From contig NW_004451657.1 of NCBI RefSeq assembly GCF_000321225.1, positions 317,980 to 381,979 of the forward strand: a stretch of DNA of 64,000 nt. The letters run 5' to 3'. The notes under the pieces are model-generated. The model searched no databases. It worked only from the letters and a program-made list of their open reading frames with translations, and had not been told where the DNA came from. This stretch comes from Odobenus rosmarus divergens (taxonomy: Eukaryota; Chordata; Mammalia; Carnivora; Odobenidae). Shown one piece after another: positions 23,081 through 34,497 of the stretch (position 1 is the stretch's first letter; every line of letters starts with the position of its first letter). Position numbers and translations under genes: made by a program.

Positions 23081-25024
23081 CACTCGCTGTGCAGCACCCT
23101 ACTGCCGCCTACTGGGGTGCTGAATGCCCGGACCACGGGGTGTCCTAAGATGCTTGCACATGCTGGGCAGTGGCCTGGATGAGGCTGGGCACTGCTTGGG
23201 GCCCTGGGCCTCTGCCCATGCCACACTGCGTGTTCGCGGCTGAGCCCTGCTGGATTGTGGCAAAATCAAATCTCGCCAGAGATGGAGCTTGAGTCTCATG
23301 TGCCACCCTCCAGCCACCTCCTATTGTCTCGGACCAGGAGCTCCACACAGGAAGTTGCTTACAAGGCTCCTGAAGGTGACAGCCTGCTGCCCCTAGCGGA
23401 CGATCCCACTCAGGGACAGAGTGCACAGTGAGCGGCTCCCCAGGCGGCATCCCCTCCCTGCTGCCCCGAAGAGCCGGGCCTTCCCCGACACACGGAGGCT
23501 CCCACACAGCAGGACCGGCTCTTCTGGGCTCCGTCTGCGGCTGGCCGTCTCACCAGGCTGCCCACCAACACGCTCACTGGTTAATCAGATCCCACGTGGC
23601 CCTGGTGCAGGGTGGGGACCGAACATGACCCAAGCATCACCGTAACGAGCCAAGCGAACCAAGCATTAGCTCCGTAGGAGCTGGGCTGGGGTGGGCCCGG
23701 GTAGCCGGGAAGAGGATGGAGTGGTGGGCTGGCAGCTATTTACCGGCCAGTCTGGAAGGACTTAAACATTTGACAACCTTTCTAGCTGTCCCCATGGGAA
23801 CTGGCTGAGAGGCTGCCCCTCCTGCTGCGCCCAGAGCCCCCAGCTCTGAAATAGGGAAGCAGAGAGCCGATCACATGTCCCAAGAGGCATGCCCTGCCTT
23901 CCAGCCCCCCCCACCCCAAAGTCCCTCATGCTACTTCCCAGCTCTGTGCCAGTCCTGTATCCCCATATTTGGGACCCCCCCATCTCTCTCCTGTCCCAGG
24001 TAGATGCGGTTCCTGCCACTAAGGGTCAGAACAAAAGATGAGTTATAAAAACATAAAATGTGGTCTGTCTCTTGCACCCCAACTTTGCCCCCCAGGCCCA
24101 CCCTGGAAGTTTCCTCTGGCCAGCCTCCACCTAAATCCCCAGGGCCGGCCCAGCTCACTTCGCCCCTGCACCGTGCAGAGCATTTGGCAGGCGGTGCAGG
24201 GAAGGTCGGTGGGTGCGGACCAAAACCACAGAGGAGCCTCTGCCCTGGATGTCATGGAGCCACGGGCTGTGCCTCCTGCCAGCTTCCAGAAGCAAGACAC
24301 CGCAAAGGTCAAGGGCTCAGAGGATGCTCTAATCAATAGCTGGAGACGGAAACACCGAACGGCCCTCTGTCACCTCCACTCTGGCTGTTCGCGGGCATTT
24401 CTGATGGCTTTTTCAGCACAAAAAGACCAGGGCTGCACACAACGAATGGGAAGGATACTGACAGGTGTGAGAAAATTATACTTAGAAGTTCTTTTTTACT
24501 TTTCAAACATTTCTGTGAATTTTTTTGTCAAAAGTTTGCAGACGGTCGTCTTCCGTGTCAATTCCCGTCCTCCCCTCTCCCACCGCCCACAGGATCAAGA
24601 TTCGGGCTCCTACACGTAGCTGACAAGCTCTTTCCTAACTGGGCCCTCATGGGCCTGCTTCTCCAGCCACCCTGCAATGGCCTTTCCGCCAGGGCCCCAG
24701 GGCCTCGGAAAGGGTGAGGCAAGCAAGGCCCCTAGGGCAGCACACTGAACAACTCACTGTCAGGGTCACCTTAAATCAATGCCTCTTTCAATGCCCTGCC
24801 CTGCAGTACCAGGTAGCAGAGCAAAGCAGAGGTCAGGCAAGCCCCTGAGCCTGTCTGAGCCCAACTTCCTGGCCTGGAGAACAAAGCATGCTGGGACCTC
24901 TGGAGGGAATAGCTGGGAGCACCCAGCTCAGTGAGGGACTCAAGTAGCTGCTCAGTAAAATCATGTAGCTATTTTTATAATATTTTCTCATTGTTTTTTG
25001 TCCCTGAAATCTCCTTTCCCAGTT

Positions 25025-25290
25025 GTCTTCCCTACCAACTCCTATACATCCTTCAGAACCCCTACTCAAATGCCCTGTTCTATGTGCATCTTGTCTAGAT
25101 GCTCTCCAAAGAAATATAAAGCTCACCCTTACTGCCCGCATGGCCTGGGGTACCCCTCCTATATGGCATCAGCAGGGCTATGTGACCACTTCACGGGACT
25201 GTGAGCTCTTGGGGCAGGACTCCTTCCTCTGTCACTGGTCACCTGGTCATCTAAGCATCTCTGCCCAGCCTGAAGCCCTACTCAGAGCCC
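25025..25290 (+). mobile_element. L2-related 3' fragment
   Basis: CATCCTTCAGAACCCCTACT, ATGCCCTGTTCTATGTGC and GACTGTGAGCTCTTGGGGCA follow the order seen at the 3' end of L2-like LINEs. Confidence 0.6.
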
Positions 25291-26243
25291 AGCCCTAGTC
25301 ACAGAGTGGACGGACCTTCGGTGCTGCCTGCCAACACTGCCTCTTCTCCGTGCCTCTCCTGATACATTTCTTCCCCAACCTGATCCAATCCCACTGAAGT
25401 TTCTAGACCCAGCAGGGAAGCCTATATCTGCTAGAAGTGGCCTGTGAGTGCCCATAGCTCTTGCTCTGGGTCCCTCTGGGTGGCACCTGCTCCATCCCAG
25501 TCCTGTCGGTGTCTCTGATCACGGGTGGGGGAGGTGAGGGTGAAACGGAGAGGGCAGAGTTGATCAGACGAGGACAGGGCGAAGGAGGGATCAGAGTCAG
25601 ACGGCAGAACTGCACTGGCCTGAGCCACACAGCCAGGGACAACTGTGCAGGCCAGCGCGGCCTTGGGGAGAAGCGGACAGACATACGGGGGAGGGGCTGC
25701 GTGGGGAGCGCAGGGAGACGCGGGCCTGAAGGAGTAGACGGGGTCCCGCCAGGTTGTTGCTCCCGGCTGCCCTGGCATCGGGTCCCCCCTCTGCTCTGAG
25801 ATGAAATAAGGACAGCCACTGAATGATGAGCGCGTGTCCAGGCCAGCCCCACATCAGGCTCCAGGGGCGGCCCAGGCTAGCCTCCTGGGCAGAGTTGCAA
25901 GAGGAGCTGGGAAGGGTCCGTGCAGCAGAAGATGGAGAAGGAGTTGGATTGTGGATCACGGGGCACCCCCTGCAAGCCTCGGCCACCGGGAAGGTAGACG
26001 GTGTGCCAAGCGGGGTGAAACAGGGAGTCACTACAAGGCGGTGGGCACAATGAATGCTCACTGATGAAGAGCTGACAATTGTCATTCTCTGCTAATGACC
26101 GTCCCCTGCTTGGCACCGTTTGATGAACCCCACTAGACAAAATAAAAATAAATCCAACCCTCACTGTGGCCCTGGCCCCACACGATCTGCCCCCACCTCT
26201 CTGTCTTGGCACCTGTCAGCCTGCCCCTTCCCCCCACTGCAGT

Positions 26244-26345
26244 CAGGCTCCTCCCACCGGCCGTGACCCTTAGCCCCGCCTTCTGCTCCCTCTCTTCCCA
26301 GGCTCCTCCCACCTGCTGGGGACCCTTAGCCCCGCCTTCTAACCC
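26244..26345. repeat. Two-copy tandem duplication, about 55 bases
   Basis: CAGGCTCCTCCCACC followed by GACCCTTAGCCCCGCCTTCT occurs twice, starting at 26244 and 26299, with small differences between copies. Confidence 0.85.
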
Positions 26346-26679
26346 TTCTCCTCCCACTCACTGGCTCTTTTGTTCTTTGAGGTGCAGAGAAGCCTCCTCG
26401 GGCCACCTTAATCAAGAGCCAACTGCAGCAGGGGGACAACCTCAGAAACGTTCCCCGCTTCGATGCTCCCATTTACTTGGCAGTTTGCCTACGACTGCAC
26501 TCAGCTCCGTAAGGGCGGGAGCCTGCTCTCGACACACAGCCTGCCGTCACCCCACCCTCTCCATTCCGCTGGCCTGCAAAGCCAGCAGGCCGGACCTTGC
26601 ATGTGGGTGCGGGACTGCCTTCCCTCCTCCACGATGCCCACCTGGCTCTGAGCATCAGCTGGCCCCCACTGCCAACGTC

Positions 26680-26945
26680 ACCCTACCGTTTATTCTTCCC
26701 CACTCAGCAGTCAGAGGGATCCCGTCAACACACAGCCAGGCCGGGTCACTCCCGGCTCAAACGCCCCTGAGGCGCCTGGCCTTTGGGAGGAAACCCAGAG
26801 CTCCCGCGTGGTCTGTAAAATCCTCTGGTTATGGACCGTCCTCTAAGTACACACCTCTCTGCCCGCACCTCCCACCTCTACCTGCTCTACTCCTGCCTTT
26901 GTACTGGCTGTCCCTCTGTTGGAGACAACTGCCCTGACTTTGCCT
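26680..26945 (+). mobile_element. L2 (LINE2) fragment
   Basis: AGAGGGATCCCGTCAACACA, GGTCACTCCCGGCTCAAACG and TCTACCTGCTCTACTCCTGC match the decayed L2 3' ORF/UTR series. Confidence 0.6.
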
Positions 26946-27239
26946 CCAGGTATCTGGAGCCTCCCCGGCAGAGGGTGGCTGGTCCTGGTGCTTCTATCCC
27001 AGGTCCATTATCAGGAGTGAGTCCTGGGGATCTACCCCACCCGGCCCCTTTCAATGAACCTGGCTCACCCACAGTCCCCCTGAGAGTTCTTAGTTCTCAA
27101 GTTATAAATCTCAGTGGAGATGAAGTGAGAGAAGGTACAAATTTATAGGCGTGGGACTATTGGAGCCTCTATCCTAGCTCCCCCTAGCTGTGTGACCTTG
27201 GGAGAACACCTTAACCTCTCTGTGCCGCTCATGTGGTAA

Positions 27240-27695
27240 ACAATACTGGCACTGAAAGACGTCCACATCCTAATCCCCCGAATGTGGCATATGTTACCCC
27301 ACATGGCAAAAGACCTCGCAGATGTGATTAGGGGAAGGATCTGGAGCTACAGAGGTTATCCTGGATTCTCCGGGCGGCCCCGCTGTCCCCACAAAGGTCC
27401 TCACGAGAGAGAAGTAGGAAGGTCAAAGGCAGAGGAAGGAGATGGGAGATGGAGCAGAGGCTGGAGGCCGCACTCTGGAGATGGAGGAAGGGCCACAAGC
27501 TGAGGGACACGGGGTCCTCTAGAGGCTGGAAAAGTCAAGGGAAATATTCTCCCCTGGCACCTCTGGAAGAAAAGCAGCCGCGCCTGACTTCTAGACCTCC
27601 GCCCTCCAGAACTGTAAAAATACACGTCTATGTTTTCACTCCATGAAATCTGGGGCAGTTTGTGACAGCAACCCAGAAAAGCCGGACGCTCGGTG
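27240..27695 (+). mobile_element. MLT1-type (MaLR) solo LTR
   Basis: The order of recognisable segments matches MLT1: GTCCACATCCTAATCCCC, GCAGATGTGATTAGGG, GGTTATCCTGGATTCTCC, then near the 3' end CCCTCCAGAACTGTAAAAAT and a degraded GTTTGTGACAGCA. It is old and carries no internal coding sequence. Confidence 0.75.
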
Positions 27696-29149
27696 TCCTT
27701 GTCTAGATCAAGAGCAGAGTGCCTCCGCCCCAGGGCGGCTCCAAGGATTTATCGGGACGTGAACCCAGAACAGTAGTCCCCCCGCGTGTAGCAAGCAGTC
27801 AACAGACGTCAGGTCCCAGCCAGCACATCGCAGGGGTGCCACGAGGGGCAGCGGCTGACACGATCCCCTGTTCTAGGGCCCCGGCCCAGCCCACGCTCTG
27901 TGCTGTCGAAAGCAGAAATAACTGTCTATTTTGAGGCATCACGGAGGGTGTTTCCATGGTTACCCTGTCATAATGACTAGCAGACAAAAGCCTCGAATTT
28001 CCACGGCTTTGGAGGAAGACGTGAGGCTGTGGGCTGGGCAGCGGCGTGGCCCGAGCACCCCAGCTCTGCCCCCCGACGGAGCGCCCGGGGAAGCCACCGC
28101 ATCGCTCTGTGCCTCAGTTTCCTGAGCTGGCCCAGGGCAGAAATAAACATCCGCTTGTGTGATCCAGGACTCTCTTCATCCAGTGAAGGGAGAGTCCCTG
28201 TTTCACCTGTTGGGAGGATGACGCCGTGACCACGCATCTCCAGGTGCCCTTACCAGCCCCTCCTGAGTCTGGAGCAGCCACTGATTAACGGGCAGAAGCG
28301 AGGTATAAAGGAAGAGATCTAATCTCAGGGGCTCTTTAAAAACTCGGCTTGAACAACCACCATTTGTGTTCTGATCTGAAACAGCCTCACCAGCATCCTG
28401 CTAACTGGCTGCCAGCCGCCCGCCTGAGTCCTCAGGAGGGCTACGAGCTAGCAGGATCTGATCCTGGTGAAGCAGACACTCCATCCGCTCACTCACGACG
28501 ACACGAGAGCAGGAGAATAAGCAGCGAAGCACACTTGGTGGAAAGAGACTGTGAACGATCCCCTTACGGGCATTAAAGGAGAGCTTCCTGTGCATGATAC
28601 TGGGTTTGAGAATGGAAAAAATTGAAAATACACCATCTATTCCGATAGCAAACCTGTACAAACCAACCATCAAAACAGATCTACGAGTTAGTCTCTAAGA
28701 CTTCAAGTTAGAGATTAAACTAACCATTCCAGGCAAAGAGAGTGGCCCAGCTCGTCTTCCAAGAGTAGAAGAATCCAAATAAAACTGGGCAAAGAGAGCA
28801 TAAAAAAAGACAGTTGAAGACCAATTTCCAATTTCACCTATGAATTATTATGCAAAAAGCAGAATTTTTGCATTTATGCAAAAGTGTCTCAGCAAGAGCC
28901 CTGGCCCCGGGGCACCCAGGCACAGCAAAAGATCATGGTGGTCAGAGGCCACGGTGACCCTCCCTTCATGCCTGGGCCCTGCGAAAGCCTTCTGGAACCT
29001 CCGCATGATCTCTGGGCAACCCTGAAGTTGTTATGTTCCCGGCAGCCCTGGGAGAGGAGGCGAGAAACACAAATGGAGTTGAGTCATCCAAAATGAAGTT
29101 CAAGTTCTTGCACTCTGGAGTTTATGGGCTGATTCACATGCAGCAGACA

Positions 29150-29170
29150 CCCCACCCCCACCCCCACCCC
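29150..29170 (+). repeat. (CCCCCA)n short tandem repeat
   Basis: Four C-runs are separated by single A (ACCCCACCCCCACCCCCACC), which gives a G4-capable complement on the gene's sense strand. Confidence 0.85.
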
Positions 29171-29599
29171 AGGCGTGTGACAGCTACGGCCCAGAATCTT
29201 CGAGTGTGTGCTACACTTGGGAAGTGATGGCTGGCCTTGTGGGTGGCCGCTCACTCAGACTCCTAGGGAACCGGATGACAAAAGCCAAGAAGGACTGACT
29301 TCCACCTCCAGCCCGCCAAGAAACGTCATAACAGTGTGGGGTGCACGAGGCTGTCTCTCTCTTCCCCAGATACCACCAGCCTTCCTGCACACACACACCT
29401 GTTTCCTGATTCAGAGTTGAAATCCGAGCTAAAATGCAAATATACAGACAGATGTAGAGAAGAACACGGTATCACTTTCCAGAGCCCACCGCTCAGGGAC
29501 TATTTCTTGGCATATTTCTTTCCCCTGTTTTCTATTTCTGTTTCCATTTTTTTTTTTTTTGGAAAATAGTCATTGCCTTGCTTTCTTACCCCCACCAGA

Positions 29600-29760
29600 T
29601 ATTTTAACATAATCATTTCCTCGTGTCATTAAAAATCTTCTAAATCAACATTCTAAATGACTAAACACTGCAGTATACAGATGGCATCATCATTCACTTG
29701 TCATTTGCTCTGTTGGACGTCTAGAGTGTTTCTGAATTTGGTCACTTTATATAAAAAAGG
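29600..29760 (+). mobile_element. L1-like 3' fragment
   Basis: AT-rich sequence with TTAAAAATCTTCTAAAT and a decayed version of the L1 3' UTR theme about a missing TATGGATG segment. The family call is tentative. Confidence 0.4.
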
Positions 29761-29924
29761 CTGGGCCATGAAGTCTCATCCTACTTCCTTCCCATGGGGC
29801 TTGCATGGGCTCAGACTGGGTCCAGGAGTGGAGCCCAGACTCTTCCCCAACCTCATTCCGTGCCAGTCTGACCCAGAGCTGCACACAGACAAATCTCCAG
29901 GCCACCTGTGGCCTGAGCCACAGA

Positions 29925-30385
29925 ATAATGGCCCCCAGAGCTGTCTGTACCCTAATCCGCAGCACCTGGGAATATGTTACATTCCATGGCAAAGGGGAGA
30001 CTAAAATTGCCGATCAGCTAAATTATCCAGGTGGGCCCAATGGGATCCCCAGGGTCCTTAAAAGGGAAAGCGAAGGCAGGAGAGACTGAGTGAGCGTGAT
30101 GCAGCGTGAGAAATCCTACAGCCAGGGCTGGCTGTGCAGATGGAGGGAGGGGCAGGGAACCAGGCATGGCAGGCGCCCCCAGAGGCTGGAGAAGGGGGGA
30201 GGCATGGATTCCCCCCTACAGCCTCCAGAACGAACCAGCCCTGTCGACACCTTGATTTTTGTCAGGTAAGACCCATGTCAGACTTCCGAACTGCAAAACT
30301 GTAAAAGAAAAAAAATCGGTGTCGTGTTAAGCCGCTAAGTCTGTGGTCATCTGTCTGGGCAGCCTTGGGACCTCGATACAGCCCC
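29925..30385 (+). mobile_element. MLT1-type (MaLR) solo LTR
   Basis: Recognisable segments in order are AATGGCCCCCAGAGCTGTC, CTAAATTATCCAGGTGGGCC, CCCTGTCGACACCTTGATTT, AACTGCAAAACTGTAAAAG and GTGTTAAGCCGCTAAGTCTG. The copy is diverged and near full length. Confidence 0.8.
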
Positions 30386-30839
30386 GGGCTTCTCTTAGGG
30401 GGCTGGGCGCCGTCCACACGCACACCTGGGCTTCCTGTCCATTCAGACACTGGTGACAACTCCACGCTTTATCCCCAGCCAGGACCCCGCCCCTGACTCC
30501 AGGCATCCGGCGGCCTTCTTGACAGCCCTCCCTGGAGCCCAACACCATCTCACATGTACCGTGTCCAACACCAGCCTGCTGGTCCCACCTCTGCTCCTGG
30601 CGGCCCCGCTCCCAGCATGCCCGTTGTCCGTCCCAGGACAGGACCCAACCTTCACCCACCTCGCAAACCAAACCTCAGAGTCATCATGGTCCACACCCCA
30701 CTTGCCAAAGGCTGCCAGCTCAGTCTTCAAAGAACACCCGGAATGGGGCCTGTCTCCCCACCTTGGCCATCCCACCCAGGCTGCACTGTTTCTTCTCAGT
30801 GAGAACCCTGGCCGGGGCTCCTCCCACCCCTGCTTACGT

Positions 30840-31310
30840 TGACCCCTCTGCAGTCTCTTCTTTCCAAACACCTGTCTCGTGACATCATGCCCTGCCCTCA
30901 GCCCCCTGCTGGTTTCCCACCTCACTTAGAATAAAACCGGATCCTTCCCGGGACCTACGGGCGCCCGAAGTCACTTACTTGCCTTGTGTGTCTCTCTGAC
31001 CTCAGCTCCCAGCACCCTTCCCTTTGGTCACTGCATCTCAGGTTCCATCTCAGAGCCTGCAGTGTCCCCCTTCTAGAACATTCTCCCCCCCAGAGACTGC
31101 ATGGCTCAACGGTGCCCAGGGTGTCTGTTCCATTGTAACTTCTCCAGGGAGAGGACTCTCCCTGCGCCCCGCTCCTTGGTGGCTGTTGTTGCTATATCTG
31201 TCACCACCTCCTGACATCACACGACCCAGTGAGGAGTTCATCGTCTGTCTGCTAGTTCCTGCTGCACCCACCATGGCAGGAAGTGTCTGGAGCATAGCAG
31301 GTGGGGGCTC
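30840..31310 (+). mobile_element. L2 (LINE2) 3' fragment
   Basis: CCCTGCTGGTTTCCCACCTC, CTTAGAATAAAACCGGATCC, TTCTAGAACATTCTCCCCCC and a terminal AAGTGTCTGGAGCATAGCAG are in L2 order. A CTCF-like core (CCAGCAGGGGGC on the minus strand near 30901-30912) falls inside it. Confidence 0.75.
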
Positions 31311-31977
31311 GGCTCTGCTCAGAGGGAGATCTGCTCTTGCCACCCTCAGTGCTGGCCACTCAGCCCTCAGGAGGAGGAGGGCTCAGTGCTGGGGACAAAG
31401 GCATTCCTGTGGGAGAGGTCTGGGCTCAGGGACAGGCGACAGCTGCTGGAGCACGTGCAAACCCAGAAAAGGGACGTGGTTCCCTGTGAGGAAGCCGGTG
31501 AGGAAGCCCCGGAGAGGGACTGCAGAGCGTGGGCTTGCCCGGAGAAGAGCAGTGTGGGGAGACGTAGGGGGCCCGGACTTGGCCAAGGAGTGGGGAGGGG
31601 TTGGCAGCCGCAGAGGGTCCTGAGCCCGAGTCCCTGCGAGCCGGCTGACAGCCACCCTCTTGGACTGCCCAGGGAAACCAGGCCCCCTAGGGGAAAAGAG
31701 TGATCCCGTCCCTCCCAACAGACCTCGATAAAACCGCCTCCAGGGACCTATTGGTCATTAATTCATTCAATCACTCAACAAGTGCTTATTTCCAGACACT
31801 GTCGTAGGTACTGGGGTAGATACAGAGATGAACCGAAGTCCCCACCCTCTTGCCACTGCAAGGTCACCCAGGGAGGACACCACGGCCTGACCTCCTGATC
31901 CTCTGCCTTCGGGGGCCTCTGGGGAATCCAGCACCAACCAGCCCGACCTGGAGGTGAGAGCCCCAACCGGGGCATCT

Positions 31978-32120
31978 CAGAGTCCTGGGTTCAAGTTCTG
32001 CCTCGCCACTTGTCACTTTGGGTGACCTTGGACCCATCCCTGGAGCCTCGGTTTCCTATCCCGCTCAGGACCCCATCAGAGCCCGTGTGAGGATGAGATG
32101 AAGTGGGTGAGAGCTGTCTG
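31978..32120 (+). mobile_element. MIR SINE
   Basis: GTCCTGGGTTCAAGTTCTGC, CTTTGGGTGACCTTGGACCC and TGTGAGGATGAGATGAAGTG match MIR. Confidence 0.8.
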
Positions 32121-32644
32121 GGTGACTGGCTCAGCACATCCAGTGAGTGGGGGCTGTCGTGTGGTCACGGGGGTTGTCTTATCGCGTTCCCTGGACCTCG
32201 TTCAGGCATCCCCCTCCCTGGCTGGCCCTTTGGCGGGTTCCAGCAGGAGGAAGTGACCTCGTGGAGTTCACAGGCTGCTGGGGGAGATACCCCAACCTAT
32301 AGAAAGTTCTTCAGGGTGCAGCCAGTCTGAGAGAGGGGCACAGAGAAGGGGCTTGAACCAATGTGGGGATCAGGGAAGGCTTCCTGGAGGAAGTGACTGC
32401 TGAGTATGGTCCCTCCTTAGCTTCTGGCTCCCTGACCCTTCTTTTAGCTGTCTGGTCCCTGGAAGCTGGGCAGTATCTGTCTGGGGACTTGGGGGGCAGT
32501 GGGTGGCCAGACCAGCTTCCCCTGCGCCAGCCGGTAAAGCACATGCCTGCATCACTCCCACCCGCCCCAGGGCACCAGCACCGGGACGGGCGCTGCCCTG
32601 CCGTCCCCACTCTGCACCGGGTCCCGGCTGGCGTGGACACTTAC

Positions 32645-32809
32645 GTTTGGAGTGCTTGTCACACAGGGCGGCTGCACGCATGTCGCAGAGACGCAGGGAG
32701 CCCTTGCTACTGCTGTAGACAAAGAGGTTGCAATGGTGGGGGTGAAACTCCGACGCCGTGATCACCTCCGTGAGGTCCTCCATATTGGCCGGCTTGATGT
32801 CCACGATGT
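32645..32809 (-). CDS. PPP2R2C: PPP2R2C coding exon (residues 209-263)
   Basis: This 165-base exon completes Asn209 and encodes [20 protein letters not shown] through [15 protein letters not shown], plus the first base of Leu264. The [24 protein letters not shown] stretch is a mid-propeller WD blade; [21 protein letters not shown] matches gamma rather than alpha, which I recall as [21 protein letters not shown]. The acceptor is GGGGCCAG followed by ACATCGTGG, and the donor is CAAAC followed by GTAAGTG, a strong consensus. The exon enters and leaves after base 1 of a codon, so skipping it alone would preserve the frame. Confidence 0.97.
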
Positions 32810-33754
32810 CTGGCCCCGTCAAGGAAAGGGCAGAGAAGGGAGGGCACCCTCGCTGCTCTGCCTTCCCGCCTACCCTGCATCTGAGCTGCATCTCCATCCC
32901 CGAGACCCCTGGACAAAGCCCCAGATGGTCTCTGAGCTGCAGACCGGCATGTCCAGCCGCCCGCTGGTTGCCCCGTCTGGGTGCCGTCCACTGTCCCTGC
33001 AGCCTCCCCACCCCAACCTATGCCCTCTCCCCAGCCAGCACCCACCAGCTGCCCAGCCTCCCCTCCACCCCCCACACCAGGTGCCAAGCAGAAGGCAAGG
33101 AGCGTTTGAGTGCCTAGTACGTGCTGGACTCTTGGTGAACAATTTCAGTCAGTCTGGGAGTTGTGCCCGGAGCTGAGTGTGCGGGGAGCCCCACGCCGGC
33201 ACCCACTCCCCTTCTGTCCACAGCATCAAGATTCTCCTTTGGGGAAAAGGTTCTCTGCCTTTCTGGGTTCTCCGCTCTCACCTGCGGCTTCCACTCAGTC
33301 ACAGTCACCATGAGCGAGGGGCACGTGGCCTCTGAGGCACCAGCAGAGGGACTCCAGGCTTGAGACGCGGGGCATGCTGGGGGCAGCTCTGACCTCTCTA
33401 CTGGCCTGGGTGGTGTGCAGAGGAGGGGTGTGTACGTGCTGCTGGGACAAGGGAAACCCGGAGCTTGCAGGTGGGGCAGACCGGAGGGAGAGACCCAGCG
33501 ATGCCTTTTGAATCCTGAATCAGGATGGAAGCCATGAGCCTTGGACGATTAAACATGGGAGCCAATAAATCCATTTTCTGTTTAAGATCAAGAATTCTGT
33601 TGCTTGCAAAGAAAGTATCCCTGACAGATACTCTAGAGCCCAGAGAGGGTAAGCAACTTGTCCAGGATGGCTCAGCAGCAAGTAGTAAGTCTGCGTTCCA
33701 TTCCATTGCTTGTAGCCTAAAGCAGCAAATCCGAACCCCTTGGTGTAGCATTCA

Positions 33755-33925
33755 AAGCCTGGCATAGCCCCTCTCTACCTCTCCAGCTTCAGATCCAACT
33801 AGTCGCTGGGCCCTAAAGGCGCTTTCCTCTCTGACAGCGACACCCTGGTCTCTGGTCTCCCCGGCCCTGCGTGAGGCTCTGCCCAACCTACCCCTCTGGC
33901 TGAAATACCCCCTCCTCCCTCTGCA
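33755..33925 (+). mobile_element. L2 (LINE2) fragment
   Basis: TTCAAAGCCTGGCATAGCCC and CTACCTCTCCAGCTTCAGAT match the L2 segment for 'caaagccctccat... cctctccag'. It is followed directly by a MIR. Confidence 0.55.
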
Positions 33926-33944
33926 TCTGTGTGTGGGTCCTGGA

Positions 33945-34145
33945 GTCAGAGTCTGGGCTTCGAATCCCATCTCTATCACCTCTTGCCCGTGCAATCGAGG
34001 GGAAGTTCCCTAGCTCTTCGTGCCTCTGTTTCCTCATCTGTAAAATGGGCCAACAGTTCTAACACAGTCTTGCTGTGAAAACTAAACTAGGAGAGGCCAA
34101 GGCCTTTGTTCACTGCTTGACACACCACAGAGCTCAGTGAATATC
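33945..34145 (+). mobile_element. MIR SINE, near full length
   Basis: GGGCTTCGAATCCCATCTCT, GCCTCTGTTTCCTCATCTGT, AAAATGGGCCAACAG and CACCACAGAGCTCAGTGAAT cover the element from head to tail. Confidence 0.88.
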
Positions 34146-34309
34146 AGGGACATTACTGCTTTCTGTCATCTGGAAAATACTGATTGAAACTCTGAGCCTC
34201 GCCTGCCATCAGTCCTCCCTCCCCCTCCCACCACCGCCTCAATAAAGGGGCATCTTGTGACTTTCGTAAACAGGAGAGTTTATAAAACGTCACAAAAAAA
34301 TGTTGAATC

Positions 34310-34497
34310 CGGGGGCCTGGGTGGCTCAGTCGTTAAGCGTCTGCCTTCGGCTCAGGTTGTGATCCCAGGGTCCTGGGATCGAGCCCCGCATCGGGCTCCC
34401 TGCTCAGCGGGAAGCCTGCTTCTCCCTCTCCCTCTGCCCACAGCTCCCCCTGCTTGTACTCTGTTTCTCTCTCTCAATAAATAAATAAAATCTTAAA
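34310..34497 (+). mobile_element. Can-SINE, young copy
   Basis: A full element with head GGGCCTGGGTGGCTCAGTCG, a CT-rich 3' part and an AATAAATAAATAAAATC tail followed by A residues. The flanking direct repeat AAAAAAATGTTGAATC at 34294-34309 and 34498-34513 is a 16-base target-site duplication. It is antisense to PPP2R2C. Confidence 0.95.

Larger units (their letters stand above)
22693..32644 (-). other. PPP2R2C: Intron between the residue 209-263 and 264-320 exons
   Basis: This 10.0 kb intron is rich in old repeats: MIR (22870-23080), L2-type segments (25025-25290, 26680-26945, 30840-31310), two MLT1-type LTRs (27240-27695 and 29925-30385), an L1-like fragment (29600-29760) and a two-copy tandem duplication at 26244-26345. 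An imperfect X-box lies at 27950-27963. No additional exon was recognised. Confidence 0.85.

Noticed and set aside
32565..32600. Second REST-like site (CCAGCACCGGGACGGGCGC) beside an exon
   Set aside because: The right half-site diverges too much and the spacing is off; it is probably coincidental GC-rich sequence.
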